Shown here: in pieces, positions 1-6,463 of the stretch
Layout: every line of letters starts with the position of its first letter
Numbering within the stretch: position 1 is the first letter of the stretch
Origin: an uncultured Eubacteriales bacterium
GTDB taxonomy: Bacteria; Bacillota; Clostridia; Oscillospirales; Acutalibacteraceae
Assembly: GCA_900313475.1 (NCBI GenBank)
Contig: OMRJ01000077.1
Location: 1-6,563, forward strand
DNA: 6,563 nucleotides
Direction of reading: 5' to 3'
Made by a program: the position numbers and the translations under genes
Notes under the pieces: generated by a model
Database searches by the model: none
What the model was told of the DNA's origin: nothing
The model's input: the letters and a program-made list of their open reading frames with translations, nothing else

Positions 1-1
1 G

Positions 2-718
2 GCTGTGACAATTTTGATGTCCGCAACAATAACCGCTTTCACGTCATGCCGACAGCATGTCGAACCGGTCTTTACCTCCGCGTCCGAAATCTCGGGGTAC
101 ACATATTTTCCGTCCGAATCGATGACGGCATATGCATCTCGGGAAAACACACAGACGGAAACAAATACGACGGACGGCGCACAGTATGCCGACACAACGG
201 CTTCGCCCATGCCGCACACCCCCTCCGAACCGGCGACAGAAGCTGCGACAAAAACACCCGTTCACGAACCTGAGACAAAAAAAACCGAGCAGACACCGCA
301 AACTACCGTCCGAAACAGCGAAACGACCTCCGCAAAGCAATCGACGGGCGCATCAAACGTGGACTTGAGCATTGAGCTGCCGAGCGCAAACGGCAAAATG
401 GAGGTCGACTCCTCCCGGGGAAACAAGTTCACCGTAATAGTAAGCGATGAGAGAAAGATAGATGCAGCGTATCTCGTTGCCGTGTACAGCATACCGGACA
501 GCGGTCAGAATTACGTCTTTGAGTTCTCATCAAAGACGGGTCGTACGACAGACGATCTGCGGCGTGTTTATTTGATCGACGCAAACGGAAAGATAACCGG
601 TGTGGCGGCAAAAAACGCAAGCGAAAAAGAGAATGTTTCATCGGTTGAAAACTGGTTTTGCATGAATGTACTCATAAAAAAACTCATCTTCCCGGCAGTG
701 GAAAATGAGTTCAACTGA
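2..718 (+). CDS. Thr/Pro-rich secreted lipoprotein, 5' end outside window
   Basis: The reading frame is open from the first bases, so the gene probably starts upstream of the window. A GTG at 5 is in frame, but only 14 residues would then precede the putative lipid-modified Cys, with no basic n-region. Counting from that GTG, a hydrophobic stretch (ILMSATITAF) leads into a loose lipobox, FTSC, with Cys15 as the likely lipidated residue. Residues ~45-115 are a low-complexity Thr/Pro/Glu/Ser stalk typical of surface-protein linkers. Residues ~120-215 look folded, with beta-type segments such as KFTVIVSD and NYVFEFSS, and match no family I recognise. The protein is probably anchored outside the membrane. 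It converges on the EamA transporter gene across a terminator. Coding status and export are fairly secure; function is unknown. Confidence 0.72.
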   Translation, partial: AVTILMSATITAFTSCRQHVEPVFTSASEISGYTYFPSESMTAYASRENTQTETNTTDGAQYADTTASPMPHTPSEPATEAATKTPVHEPETKKTEQTPQTTVRNSETTSAKQSTGASNVDLSIELPSANGKMEVDSSRGNKFTVIVSDERKIDAAYLVAVYSIPDSGQNYVFEFSSKTGRTTDDLRRVYLIDANGKITGVAAKNASEKENVSSVENWFCMNVLIKKLIFPAVENEFN

Positions 719-724
719 AATTAT

Positions 725-767
725 ATCCCGTCCTGCGGTTTCCGCCCCGTAAGGATGGGATTTTTTT
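725..767 (+). terminator. Rho-independent terminator after the lipoprotein gene
   Basis: The arms ATCCCGTCCT (725-734) and AGGATGGGAT (752-761) pair over 10 bp with one G-U. An inner GCGG/CCGC hairpin (735-745) sits in the loop, and a seven-T run follows (761-767). It starts 7 bp after the lipoprotein stop. It may also stop transcripts of the convergent transporter gene, but the T-run in that direction (ATAATTT) is weak. Confidence 0.85.
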
Positions 768-779
768 ATATTTCGGGAA

Positions 780-1712
780 CTACTCCCGAACGGTCTTTTT
801 ATGTAAAAACACTGTTTTAAAATTGATTTGTGAGACGATAATTGCAATGAACATGATAACGCAGCCGACCGTTTCCCAAACGGTCATTTTTTCTTTAAGG
901 ATTATTGCGGAGCACACAACGCCGAACACGGATTCCGTGCACATCAGGAGAGACGCGACAGTACTCTCGGTGTATTTCTGACCGATAATCTGCAAGGTGT
1001 ACGCCACGCCGCAGCTCAAAAAGCCCGAATACATCAGCGGGACAGCGGCAGTTTTAAGTATTGCGATCGACGGATTATCAAATATAAACATAAGGATACA
1101 GGTGATCGTACCCGAAACGAAAAACTGAACGCATGAAACCTTTACGGAATCGACATCGCCCGCGAGACGCTCCACGGCAAGAATATGCACGGCGAAAGCA
1201 ATGCTGCACAGGAAGGCGAGAAAATCTCCGAAATTGATGCCCGACAGACCTTTGCCGCAAATGCACAAAAAATAAAGTCCCACACAGCCTGCCGCGATGC
1301 ACAGCCATGTCGACAGCGCGACCTTCTTCTTAAGAAACAGCCCGAGTACGGGAACAAACAGCATATAAAAAGCGGTGATAAACGCTATTTTTCCGGGGGA
1401 TGTCCAGTTAAAAGCGAACTGCTGGAGATTACCGGCAACACAGAGAGCAACGCCGAGGATAGCTCCACTCTTGAGGATTTTTTTATTTTCGGCTTTTTTT
1501 TCTTCTTTCGGCACGGGTGCTTTTTTATTTCGCTTTATTTCCGAGAATGCAATGACGGGCAGAAGAATAACCGCGCCGAGCAGCGTGCGTATTCCGTTAA
1601 AAGTGAACGCTTCCGCTTCCTCCATTCCGATACCCTGCGCAACAAACGACGAGCCCCAGATAAATGCGGTGAGCAAAAGCATAAACACGCCCTTGAATTG
1701 TGTTTTTTGCAT
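780..1712 (-). CDS. EamA/DMT-superfamily membrane transporter (RhaT/YdcZ-like drug-metabolite exporter fold)
   Basis: The product is a 310-residue integral membrane protein with about ten hydrophobic segments (roughly 8-27, 38-57, 83-101, 108-126, 133-151, 163-180, 193-211, 224-241, 252-272, 279-295). These form two five-helix EamA repeats. Family hallmarks are the N-terminal AFIWGSSFVA segment, the SPGKIAFITAFYMLFVPVLG region closing repeat 1, and the ES-VF-V-A-I-LKE-M motif (residues 260-276) near the end. A Lys/Glu-rich cytoplasmic loop (60-80) separates helices 2 and 3. The substrate cannot be told; relatives export amino acids, metabolites or drugs. I chose the ATG at 1712 because AAGGGTG lies 8 bp upstream and the hydrophobic start fits. 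An in-frame start at 1850 would add 46 non-homologous residues and overlap the upstream gene. Family certain, substrate unknown. Confidence 0.93.
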   Translation of the reverse strand: MQKTQFKGVFMLLLTAFIWGSSFVAQGIGMEEAEAFTFNGIRTLLGAVILLPVIAFSEIKRNKKAPVPKEEKKAENKKILKSGAILGVALCVAGNLQQFAFNWTSPGKIAFITAFYMLFVPVLGLFLKKKVALSTWLCIAAGCVGLYFLCICGKGLSGINFGDFLAFLCSIAFAVHILAVERLAGDVDSVKVSCVQFFVSGTITCILMFIFDNPSIAILKTAAVPLMYSGFLSCGVAYTLQIIGQKYTESTVASLLMCTESVFGVVCSAIILKEKMTVWETVGCVIMFIAIIVSQINFKTVFLHKKTVRE

Positions 1713-1720
1713 AAAAATGC

Positions 1721-1757
1721 ACCCTTTTCTCTGTACAAATAATACAAAGAAAAGGGT
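1721..1757 (-). promoter_or_regulatory. Perfect 10-bp inverted repeat spanning the -10 and ribosome site of the EamA gene
   Basis: In the transcribed sense, ACCCTTTTCT (1748-1757) and AGAAAAGGGT (1721-1730) are exact reverse complements separated by 17 nt, followed by GCATTTTT and the ATG. The downstream arm contains the ribosome-binding AAGGG; the upstream arm overlaps the -10. It could be an operator. It could also be a hairpin that forms only in transcripts reading through from the M23 gene, because transcripts from the gene's own promoter would begin after the first arm. Confidence 0.5.
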
Positions 1758-1781
1758 ATCACATACCGACACGAATGTCAA
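1753..1781 (-). promoter_or_regulatory. Sigma-A-type promoter of the EamA transporter
   Basis: On the minus strand a consensus TTGACA (1776-1781) is followed after exactly 17 bp by TACCCT (1753-1758), which keeps TA and the final T of the -10. Transcription would start near 1746, about 34 nt upstream of the ATG. The -10 overlaps one arm of a perfect inverted repeat (1721-1757). Confidence 0.6.
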
Positions 1782-1812
1782 AGGTTTTTTGTTTGTTTTA
1801 CTGTTAATTTTG

Positions 1813-2583
1813 CTATTCGTCTGTATTTTCGGCAAAACCCATAACTTCAAGCGGATCGGTCAGCGCACCGTTCACCCTCACTTCAAGATGGATGTGGTCG
1901 CCTTCTTTAAGCTCGCACGGCACAGTGCCGAGCGTGCCTATCACGGATTCCTCGACGACCTCAACTCCCTCCGCGACAAGTCCCTCGTCCGCAAGTCCCC
2001 ACACGGTGGAAACAACGCCGCCGCCGTGGTCAACGGTAACGACATTGCCGCGCACCGTATCATTTTCGACAGACAAGACGCGTCCTGCGGCTATCGGCTT
2101 CACGGCGTCGCCGGGTTTGCCTACGAAATCAACACCGTTGTGGGTTCTGTAATCACCCATTGTCGAATTATAAACGGGCACGCCCATTGAAAAATCATTG
2201 CCCATATCGGCAGAAATCGGCAGCTGATATTTCACCGGCGGCGTGTCGGCTTCTTCGGTGAGGCTCTCGTTTTCGTTGCCGAACACCGCGCGGACATCCG
2301 GTTCCGTTTCCGACGGTACAGTTTCTTTTACAGGCTCCGCGCGGATCTCCGTGAGCGGTGTGTTCATATCGATCGTAACCTTATCACTGCGGTATGTCGG
2401 CTCGGTGCGCTGCTCATAAGTCGCTCTCGGCTGCGTATTGTCGGTGTCAACATCGGGCAGCTTCAACGAGGACATGTAACCGATAATTCCGGCAGCAAAA
2501 ACACAGACGCCGAGCGCAATATACACCGTGCGTCCGGTTTTAAGCTTTTTTCCGCTTTTTTTATTTTCATCATTTATCATCAT
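1813..2583 (-). CDS. spoIIQ: SpoIIQ-like membrane-anchored M23 (LytM-type) peptidase-domain protein
   Basis: The protein has 256 residues. After a basic N-terminus (KKSGKKLKTGR) comes one transmembrane helix (~19-38), then an acidic, Pro/Thr-rich linker (40-120) and a C-terminal M23 domain (~130-250) outside the membrane. Zinc ligands are visible: H148 and D152 in HNGVD, and H232 in HIHLE; H230 is the usual catalytic His. The segment YNSTMGDYRTHNGVD resembles the clostridial SpoIIQ signature that precedes the first zinc ligand. A Tyr-x-His motif that normally supplies a second catalytic His in LytM reads TVWGLA here, so activity may be weak. SpoIIQ is made in the forespore, spans the engulfment septum with SpoIIIAH and helps engulfment. 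I chose the ATG at 2583 because GGGAGG lies 9 bp upstream; a second ATG follows it at once. A sigma-F-like promoter supports the role. M23 family is near certain; SpoIIQ identity is likely but not proven. Confidence 0.9.
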   Translation of the reverse strand: MMINDENKKSGKKLKTGRTVYIALGVCVFAAGIIGYMSSLKLPDVDTDNTQPRATYEQRTEPTYRSDKVTIDMNTPLTEIRAEPVKETVPSETEPDVRAVFGNENESLTEEADTPPVKYQLPISADMGNDFSMGVPVYNSTMGDYRTHNGVDFVGKPGDAVKPIAAGRVLSVENDTVRGNVVTVDHGGGVVSTVWGLADEGLVAEGVEVVEESVIGTLGTVPCELKEGDHIHLEVRVNGALTDPLEVMGFAENTDE

Positions 2584-2603
2584 TGAATGATACCTCCCGA
2601 TAA

Positions 2604-2633
2604 AAATTTTGCCCGACAAACAAACTTTTATGC
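2604..2633 (-). promoter_or_regulatory. Sigma-F-like sporulation promoter of the M23 gene
   Basis: Read on the minus strand, GCATA (2629-2633) is followed after 15 bp by GGCAAAATTT (2604-2613). This matches the known forespore sigma-F pattern, GyATA at -35 and GGnrAnAnTw at -10. No good sigma-A pair overlaps it. The start site would fall near 2597, giving an unusually short leader of about 14 nt that begins near the GGGAGG ribosome site. Confidence 0.6.
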
Positions 2634-2644
2634 GGAATAACCGG

Positions 2645-2687
2645 AAAAAGCCGCACACTTTTCTCCGTGCGGAAAATTGTGTGCGGC
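2645..2687 (-). terminator. Rho-independent terminator of the LCAT-like hydrolase gene
   Basis: On the minus strand GCCGCACAC (2679-2687) pairs perfectly with GTGTGCGGC (2650-2658), followed by five T. The loop region can extend the stem through a TTTTC/GAAAA pairing. It lies ~33 bp past the hydrolase stop and separates that gene from the sigma-F promoter of the M23 gene. Confidence 0.9.
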
Positions 2688-2719
2688 ATTTGCTTTCTCA
2701 AACTGACGAAATGACGGAA

Positions 2720-4327
2720 TCAGCCCTTGGCGGCTCCGATAATCGTCTTTATGAAATTTTTTATAATGTCAACGATATTTCGAATGGTTGCGATAAGCTT
2801 ATCGAGCAGCAGCTCGGTGCTTCCCGTATAATCGCTCTGCATTTTCTTTTCCTCGTCTGTAATACAGTTTTCCGCAGTGAGCGGAGAGAGCGTCTTTGAG
2901 TCACGGTTGAATAGCATATACTGCGGATGCGCGGGATCGTCGAAAACGGTCATATAATCGGAGGAGTTTAAAATAGTCGTAAACAGATCATATTCCATGC
3001 ACCTCGGCATATTGTCGTGTTCGAGATTTTTGACAAACCATGTGTGATCGGGCAGCAGACATGTCGATGCGTCCACACAGCGATCGACCGAAATATACTT
3101 TGAAGTGCCCTTTTCCTCGGCTGCATTGATATAAGAATCGGAGAGCCTTTTGGTTGTTTTCGAAACTGTGGCACCGTCCGACGACGAGATAAGACCGACC
3201 GTGTTGTCACTCTGATATTCGGAGCCTCTGTTTATGGGAATATGCTGAAAACCGTATTTTGCAACATTGTATACCTCAACGCCGTTTTCAATCATTCCGT
3301 TTATAAGATCGTCGACATGCATTGCGACTTCATTGTGATAACGGTCGCATTTTTCGATCATACCCGCATATTTTTCGGGTTCCTTGCCGAAGTTAAGCTC
3401 CTTTGCAGCGTCGTAATATTCGACGGGCACCATGCTCCAGTATGAGGGGAACGATCCGTGGCTCTCGCGCAGGAGACGCGGTGTCACGTTTTCGTATATC
3501 TTCTCATAGAAATCCATGACTTCCTTTACACCCCACTTGAGCATAAAGGATGTGTTGGCAACCTGAACAACAGCCTTTAGTATACGCTGTGTATCGTCAT
3601 CGCCGCTCATAGACGAATTGACATATCTTTCAAGGCTGTCGCTGTCCACTTCCACCTGACCGGAAAAAAGTGCTCCGCAGTATTCGAAGCCGCGCAGACC
3701 GCCCGCATACATTATGCACTTGTTGATGCTGTCGGAACCGTACTGAGCAACATATGCCAGAAAAATATTTACTCCCAAGCAGCGACACACAATGTCAACC
3801 TTGCCGCTTCCGGTAATTTCTTTAACGCGGTTGATATAATCATTTAAGTACCGGGCAGTTTCAAACGGATCCAAACGCCAATCATAAGTAACGGTATAGT
3901 CAAAAACACCGTATCCGTTTTTGTATGTATTCCGTGTCGGAAGTGTTTGCCGGCACTTGTTCCCGGCGCCGTTTGAAGGCTCTCCGTTTTCATCGAGCGC
4001 CATGCGGGAATAATACGGTTTAAAAAGCTCAACGAGTTTGTCACAGTAATCCGTAAAGTCATTTTTGAGATATGCGTCCACAAGCGGCTTTGCAAGCTGC
4101 GAAATAATACTGTTAACCATACCCTCCGGAATAGGACCGTCGCTGTTAAGCTGCTCCGAATTTCTGTCGTAGGTGTCCGCATAAATTGTAGCGCCCGCCC
4201 CCTCGATATACACAACGGGAATCGGTGAACCTGCGGCTGATGCGCCTGTGATGCCCGACGAAATTGCCGTCAGTACCGTACAGAGCACAAGAAACACGGA
4301 CATCAACTTTGCCAATTTTCTTTTCAC
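2720..4327 (-). CDS. Secreted LCAT-like alpha/beta hydrolase with Cys at the nucleophile position
   Basis: The product is 535 residues long. It has a Sec signal peptide (basic MKRKLAK, hydrophobic ~8-27, likely cleavage after ASAA at ~32). Residues 37-45 (IPVVYIEGAG) fit the first strand and oxyanion loop of an alpha/beta hydrolase. YDWRLDP (148-154) is a hallmark of the lecithin:cholesterol acyltransferase/phospholipase group. The nucleophile elbow, normally GHSxGG, reads VDIVCRCLGVN (177-187), placing Cys183 (codon TGC) where Ser is expected. D384 (SSDGATVS) and H428 (LPDHTW) are candidates for the rest of the triad. The last ~30 residues form a Lys/Ile-rich amphipathic helix that may touch membranes. 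The start is a GTG with GGAGGG 7 bp upstream. It probably acts on lipid or acyl esters outside the cell, or is a non-hydrolytic homologue. Fold fairly sure, substrate unknown. Confidence 0.85.
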   Translation of the reverse strand: MKRKLAKLMSVFLVLCTVLTAISSGITGASAAGSPIPVVYIEGAGATIYADTYDRNSEQLNSDGPIPEGMVNSIISQLAKPLVDAYLKNDFTDYCDKLVELFKPYYSRMALDENGEPSNGAGNKCRQTLPTRNTYKNGYGVFDYTVTYDWRLDPFETARYLNDYINRVKEITGSGKVDIVCRCLGVNIFLAYVAQYGSDSINKCIMYAGGLRGFEYCGALFSGQVEVDSDSLERYVNSSMSGDDDTQRILKAVVQVANTSFMLKWGVKEVMDFYEKIYENVTPRLLRESHGSFPSYWSMVPVEYYDAAKELNFGKEPEKYAGMIEKCDRYHNEVAMHVDDLINGMIENGVEVYNVAKYGFQHIPINRGSEYQSDNTVGLISSSDGATVSKTTKRLSDSYINAAEEKGTSKYISVDRCVDASTCLLPDHTWFVKNLEHDNMPRCMEYDLFTTILNSSDYMTVFDDPAHPQYMLFNRDSKTLSPLTAENCITDEEKKMQSDYTGSTELLLDKLIATIRNIVDIIKNFIKTIIGAAKG

Positions 4328-4396
4328 TTTTTTACCCTCCGTAGTTTTGTGTTTTTAATGCGGACGGCACTTGTCGTTACAGTCCGCGCCCTTTTT

Positions 4397-4425
4397 AAAG
4401 TACCACATCTGCGTCAGAAAATCAA
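4397..4425 (-). promoter_or_regulatory. Sigma-A-type promoter of the LCAT-like hydrolase
   Basis: On the minus strand TTGATT (4420-4425), 17 bp and TACTTT (4397-4402) form a reasonable -35/-10 pair about 70 bp upstream of the GTG. The resulting leader carries a small GCGGAC/GTCCGC hairpin (4360-4387) that lacks a T-run and so is not a terminator in this direction. Confidence 0.45.
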
Positions 4426-4511
4426 CAATATATGAACAATAATCGAATAAACATCATTTTTTCGGTAAGACCGCACAAAACAGATGTGTATGTTTTATGT
4501 AAAATGCGCAA

Positions 4512-4540
4512 TTGTTTTTTTAAGAAAAAAGGTATATTCT
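4512..4540 (+). promoter_or_regulatory. Sigma-A-type promoter of the decayed GPH symporter
   Basis: TTGTTT (4512-4517), 17 bp and TATTCT (4535-4540) precede a good ribosome site (CGGAGG, 4559-4564) and the ATG at 4572. The front end of the broken gene therefore still has its expression signals. Confidence 0.45.
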
Positions 4541-4571
4541 AATAATAAACGCAACACACGGAGGCTTTCAT

Positions 4572-5348
4572 ATGAGCGGAGCAAAAACATACGGAATCAC
4601 ACTGAAGGATAAAATAGGCTAGGCTGACGGGACTTGAACCCGTGTCGTATCTCCGCCTGTTCCCGAAAAGAAAAACCGGAAAACAACGGAACGGGTGCTG
4701 TTCACAAACCGCCCGTTTATCGGATTGAGCATTGCGTCAATGCTTCTTCCGGCAACACAGCAGTACACGCAGACGATGTATAACTATCTTTTTCTCAACT
4801 ATTTTAAAAAACCGGAGCTGTACGCAGCCGTGACCGTAGTCACATATCTGCCGATGCTGATACTTTTTCCGTTTATGGGCATGCTCGTAAGAAAATACGG
4901 CAAAAAAGAACTGTGCGCTCTCGGAATGGCTGCCGCGGCAATTGCAAACGCAATACTTCTGCTCATCAGGACACATAACGTATACGTGTTTTTTGCGCTG
5001 ACATTCATATCGGGCTTCGGCATGATGTTCTTCACCCTTGAAATCTGGGCAATGGCAACCGACGTGATAAACTATCAGGAAAAGCACTCCGGGCAGCGCG
5101 AGGAGGGCACAACGTACGCCGCTTTCTCTTTCGGGCGCAAGCTGGGTCAGACCCTGTCGGCTGTTATGAGCACAGGCGTTATCGGGCTTATCGGCTATGA
5201 CGCAAAGAATTTGACGGAAGAAGCGGTAAACGGTCTTTACACCGTATCCGCAGCAGTCCCCGCCGCCGCCTGCATGCTCATGGCACTGCTTTTGGGCGTT
5301 GTTTACAACATCGGCAAAAACAAACTCGGAGAGATATATTCCGACTGA
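4572..5348 (+). pseudogene. GPH-family (MFS) sugar:cation symporter with TM1-TM6 deleted
   Basis: With a proper ribosome site, the frame starts MSGAKTYGITLKDKIG, which resembles the N-terminal tail just before TM1 of glycoside-pentoside-hexuronide symporters. It then hits TAG (4620-4622) and TGA (4635-4637). From 4638, in the same frame, it resumes as TRVVSPPVPEKK and LFTNRPFIGLS, the central loop and start of TM7. Six hydrophobic helices follow to the stop at 5348. The loop motif DVINYQEKHSGQREEGTTYAAF and FGRKLGQ are GPH hallmarks. About 236 C-terminal residues remain of the usual ~450-480, so roughly 200 residues (all of TM1-TM6) are missing. The longest frame that opens after the stops starts at a GTG (4695) without a convincing ribosome site. 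Intact relatives import oligosaccharides or pentosides with Na+ or H+. An assembly error could give the same picture. Confidence 0.85.
4627..4643 (-). other. tRNA T-arm-like palindrome at the deletion junction
   Basis: On the minus strand ACGGG-TTCAAGT-CCCGT is a 5-bp stem with a 7-nt loop that fits the tRNA T-arm (B-box) consensus. The flanking bases do not form an anticodon arm or an acceptor stem, so it is not a tRNA gene. It sits exactly between the two retained parts of the symporter and may be a recombination scar or chance. Confidence 0.3.
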
Positions 5349-5388
5349 AAAAGTATGTAAAATGATTGTGCAAAAACGTAAAAAACAC

Positions 5389-5417
5389 TTGAAGAACTGC
5401 TTAAAAAATGTTATAAT
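5389..5417 (+). promoter_or_regulatory. Strong extended -10 promoter of the HSL-type hydrolase
   Basis: TTGAAG (5389-5394), 17 bp and a perfect TATAAT (5412-5417), preceded by TGT, give an extended -10 promoter. Transcription would start near 5424, leaving an A/T-rich leader of ~30 nt before the ATG at 5455. Confidence 0.8.
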
Positions 5418-5454
5418 TTATATAGATAATTATATTTAAAAGGCGGTGTTTTTT

Positions 5455-6348
5455 ATGATGCAAAAGATGTTGTCGTTTTTTATGGCAATAGTCGCATTTT
5501 TCATGCAGCTTTTAGGGTTGAGTAAAAAAAAGAACTACAACGATTTTCGCGACATTTCTTTTGGCAGCGACCCCAATCAGGTTGTTGACCTCGCGGTTCC
5601 GACGAACGCAGGCACCGAAACGGGCCTTTTCGTATACATTCACGGCGGCGCATGGATAAGCGGCGACGAAGACAACGGATGGGAAACCGTTAAATACTGC
5701 GCACAGGAGCTGAAGCTTTCCGCAGCATCCGTAAACTACAGATTTCTGTCGGACGGCGGCAGCGTTCATTGCCGCGAAATGCTCGACGATATTGCTTCGG
5801 GCATCACGGCTGCGGTTAACAAGGCTGCGGAAAATGGAGTTAAAATAAAAAGTCTTGCGATAGGCGGCACCTCTGCGGGAGCGCATCTTGCGCTGCTCTA
5901 TGCGTATTTAAGAAGCGACGAAGCACCCGTTCCGATAAAATTCGTTTACAGCGAGGTCGGTCCTGCGGATTTCACGGGAAGAACATTCCTTGACGGCTGC
6001 ACGGGAATGGACAAAGCACTTGTGTTAAGCCTTCTCTCCGAGCTTTCGGGCACGACGGTAACCGATGCGAACATTGAAACGGCAGCGGTACAGAATGCTC
6101 TTAAAGCTGTTTCTCCCGTAACATATGTCACTCCGATTTCGGTGCCGACGCTGATGGCTTACGGTGCAAAAGACGATATTGTGCCGATCGGAATCGCGCA
6201 TTCTCTGGACAATGCTCTGAACAGCGCAGGTGTAAAACACGATTTGTTTATGTTCCCGCGCTCAGGTCACAGCTTAAATTCGGACAGAGCCGTGAGAAAA
6301 GCGTATAAGGCAAAGCTTCTTGAATACATTCGGACGTATCTTTATTAA
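5455..6348 (+). CDS. HSL-type alpha/beta hydrolase (esterase/lipase), N-terminally membrane-anchored or secreted
   Basis: The product has 297 residues. A hydrophobic N-terminal segment (~5-22), followed by KKK, acts as a signal anchor or uncleaved signal. The catalytic domain shows HGGAW (63-67), the oxyanion-hole motif of the hormone-sensitive-lipase/BD-FAE group. It also shows GGTSAGAH (137-144) with nucleophile Ser140, YGAKDDIVP with Asp240, and SGHSL with His272. The triad is complete, so it should hydrolyse short acyl or carbohydrate-linked esters, possibly at the cell surface. I chose ATG 5455 because AGGCGG lies 8 bp upstream; an in-frame GTG at 5446 falls inside that ribosome site. 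The gene follows the broken sugar symporter in the same direction but has its own promoter and terminator. A role in deacylating imported or surface glycans is only a guess from that neighbour. Confidence 0.93.
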   Translation: MMQKMLSFFMAIVAFFMQLLGLSKKKNYNDFRDISFGSDPNQVVDLAVPTNAGTETGLFVYIHGGAWISGDEDNGWETVKYCAQELKLSAASVNYRFLSDGGSVHCREMLDDIASGITAAVNKAAENGVKIKSLAIGGTSAGAHLALLYAYLRSDEAPVPIKFVYSEVGPADFTGRTFLDGCTGMDKALVLSLLSELSGTTVTDANIETAAVQNALKAVSPVTYVTPISVPTLMAYGAKDDIVPIGIAHSLDNALNSAGVKHDLFMFPRSGHSLNSDRAVRKAYKAKLLEYIRTYLY

Positions 6349-6396
6349 CGGTAACATATCTTTCGGACGGTAATTTTTTCGTCGCCGTCATTTCTG

Positions 6397-6439
6397 AAAA
6401 AGGGCTGTAAAAAAACACGGTTTTTTTACAGCCCCTTTT
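6397..6439 (+). terminator. Long-stem rho-independent terminator after the HSL-type hydrolase
   Basis: GGGCTGTAAAAAAA (6402-6415) pairs perfectly over 14 bp with TTTTTTTACAGCCC (6421-6434) around a 5-nt loop. It is preceded by five A and followed by CTTTT, so it could terminate in both directions. It lies ~50 bp after the hydrolase stop. Confidence 0.9.
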
Positions 6440-6463
6440 AGGGATAGAAAAAAAGAGGAGGAA

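Noticed and set aside
1713..1850. Upstream in-frame start that would lengthen the EamA transporter by 46 residues
   Set aside because: It would overlap the end of the M23 gene and cover the TTGACA promoter and the ribosome site at ~1719-1725. The extra residues do not look like part of the family, while the ATG at 1712 has a good ribosome site.
1185..2190. Long + strand open frames opposite the EamA and M23 genes
   Set aside because: They lie antisense to genes with clear families, have no ribosome site at their starts and translate to compositions without recognisable domains. They are shadows caused by codon bias.
2584..2658. Upstream in-frame start for the M23 protein
   Set aside because: It would place the sigma-F-like promoter and the GGGAGG site inside the gene. 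The ATG at 2583 is spaced correctly from that site and leads directly into a basic N-terminus and membrane helix.
4360..4387. Hairpin GCGGAC/GTCCGC as a + strand terminator (followed by GCCCTTTTT)
   Set aside because: No + strand gene ends upstream, the stem is only 6 bp with a 16-nt loop, and the T-run is displaced by four bases. It more likely lies in the leader of the minus-strand hydrolase.
4620..4637. Recoding (stop read-through or selenocysteine) of TAG and TGA to give a fused symporter
   Set aside because: Two different stops lie within 18 bases, and even full read-through would lack TM1-TM6. No recognisable selenocysteine insertion hairpin is placed correctly after the TGA. Deletion plus decay is simpler.
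4600..4700. A complete tRNA gene on the minus strand
   Set aside because: Only the T-arm can be formed. There is no anticodon stem-loop with T33, no D-arm and no acceptor pairing for CAGCCTA.
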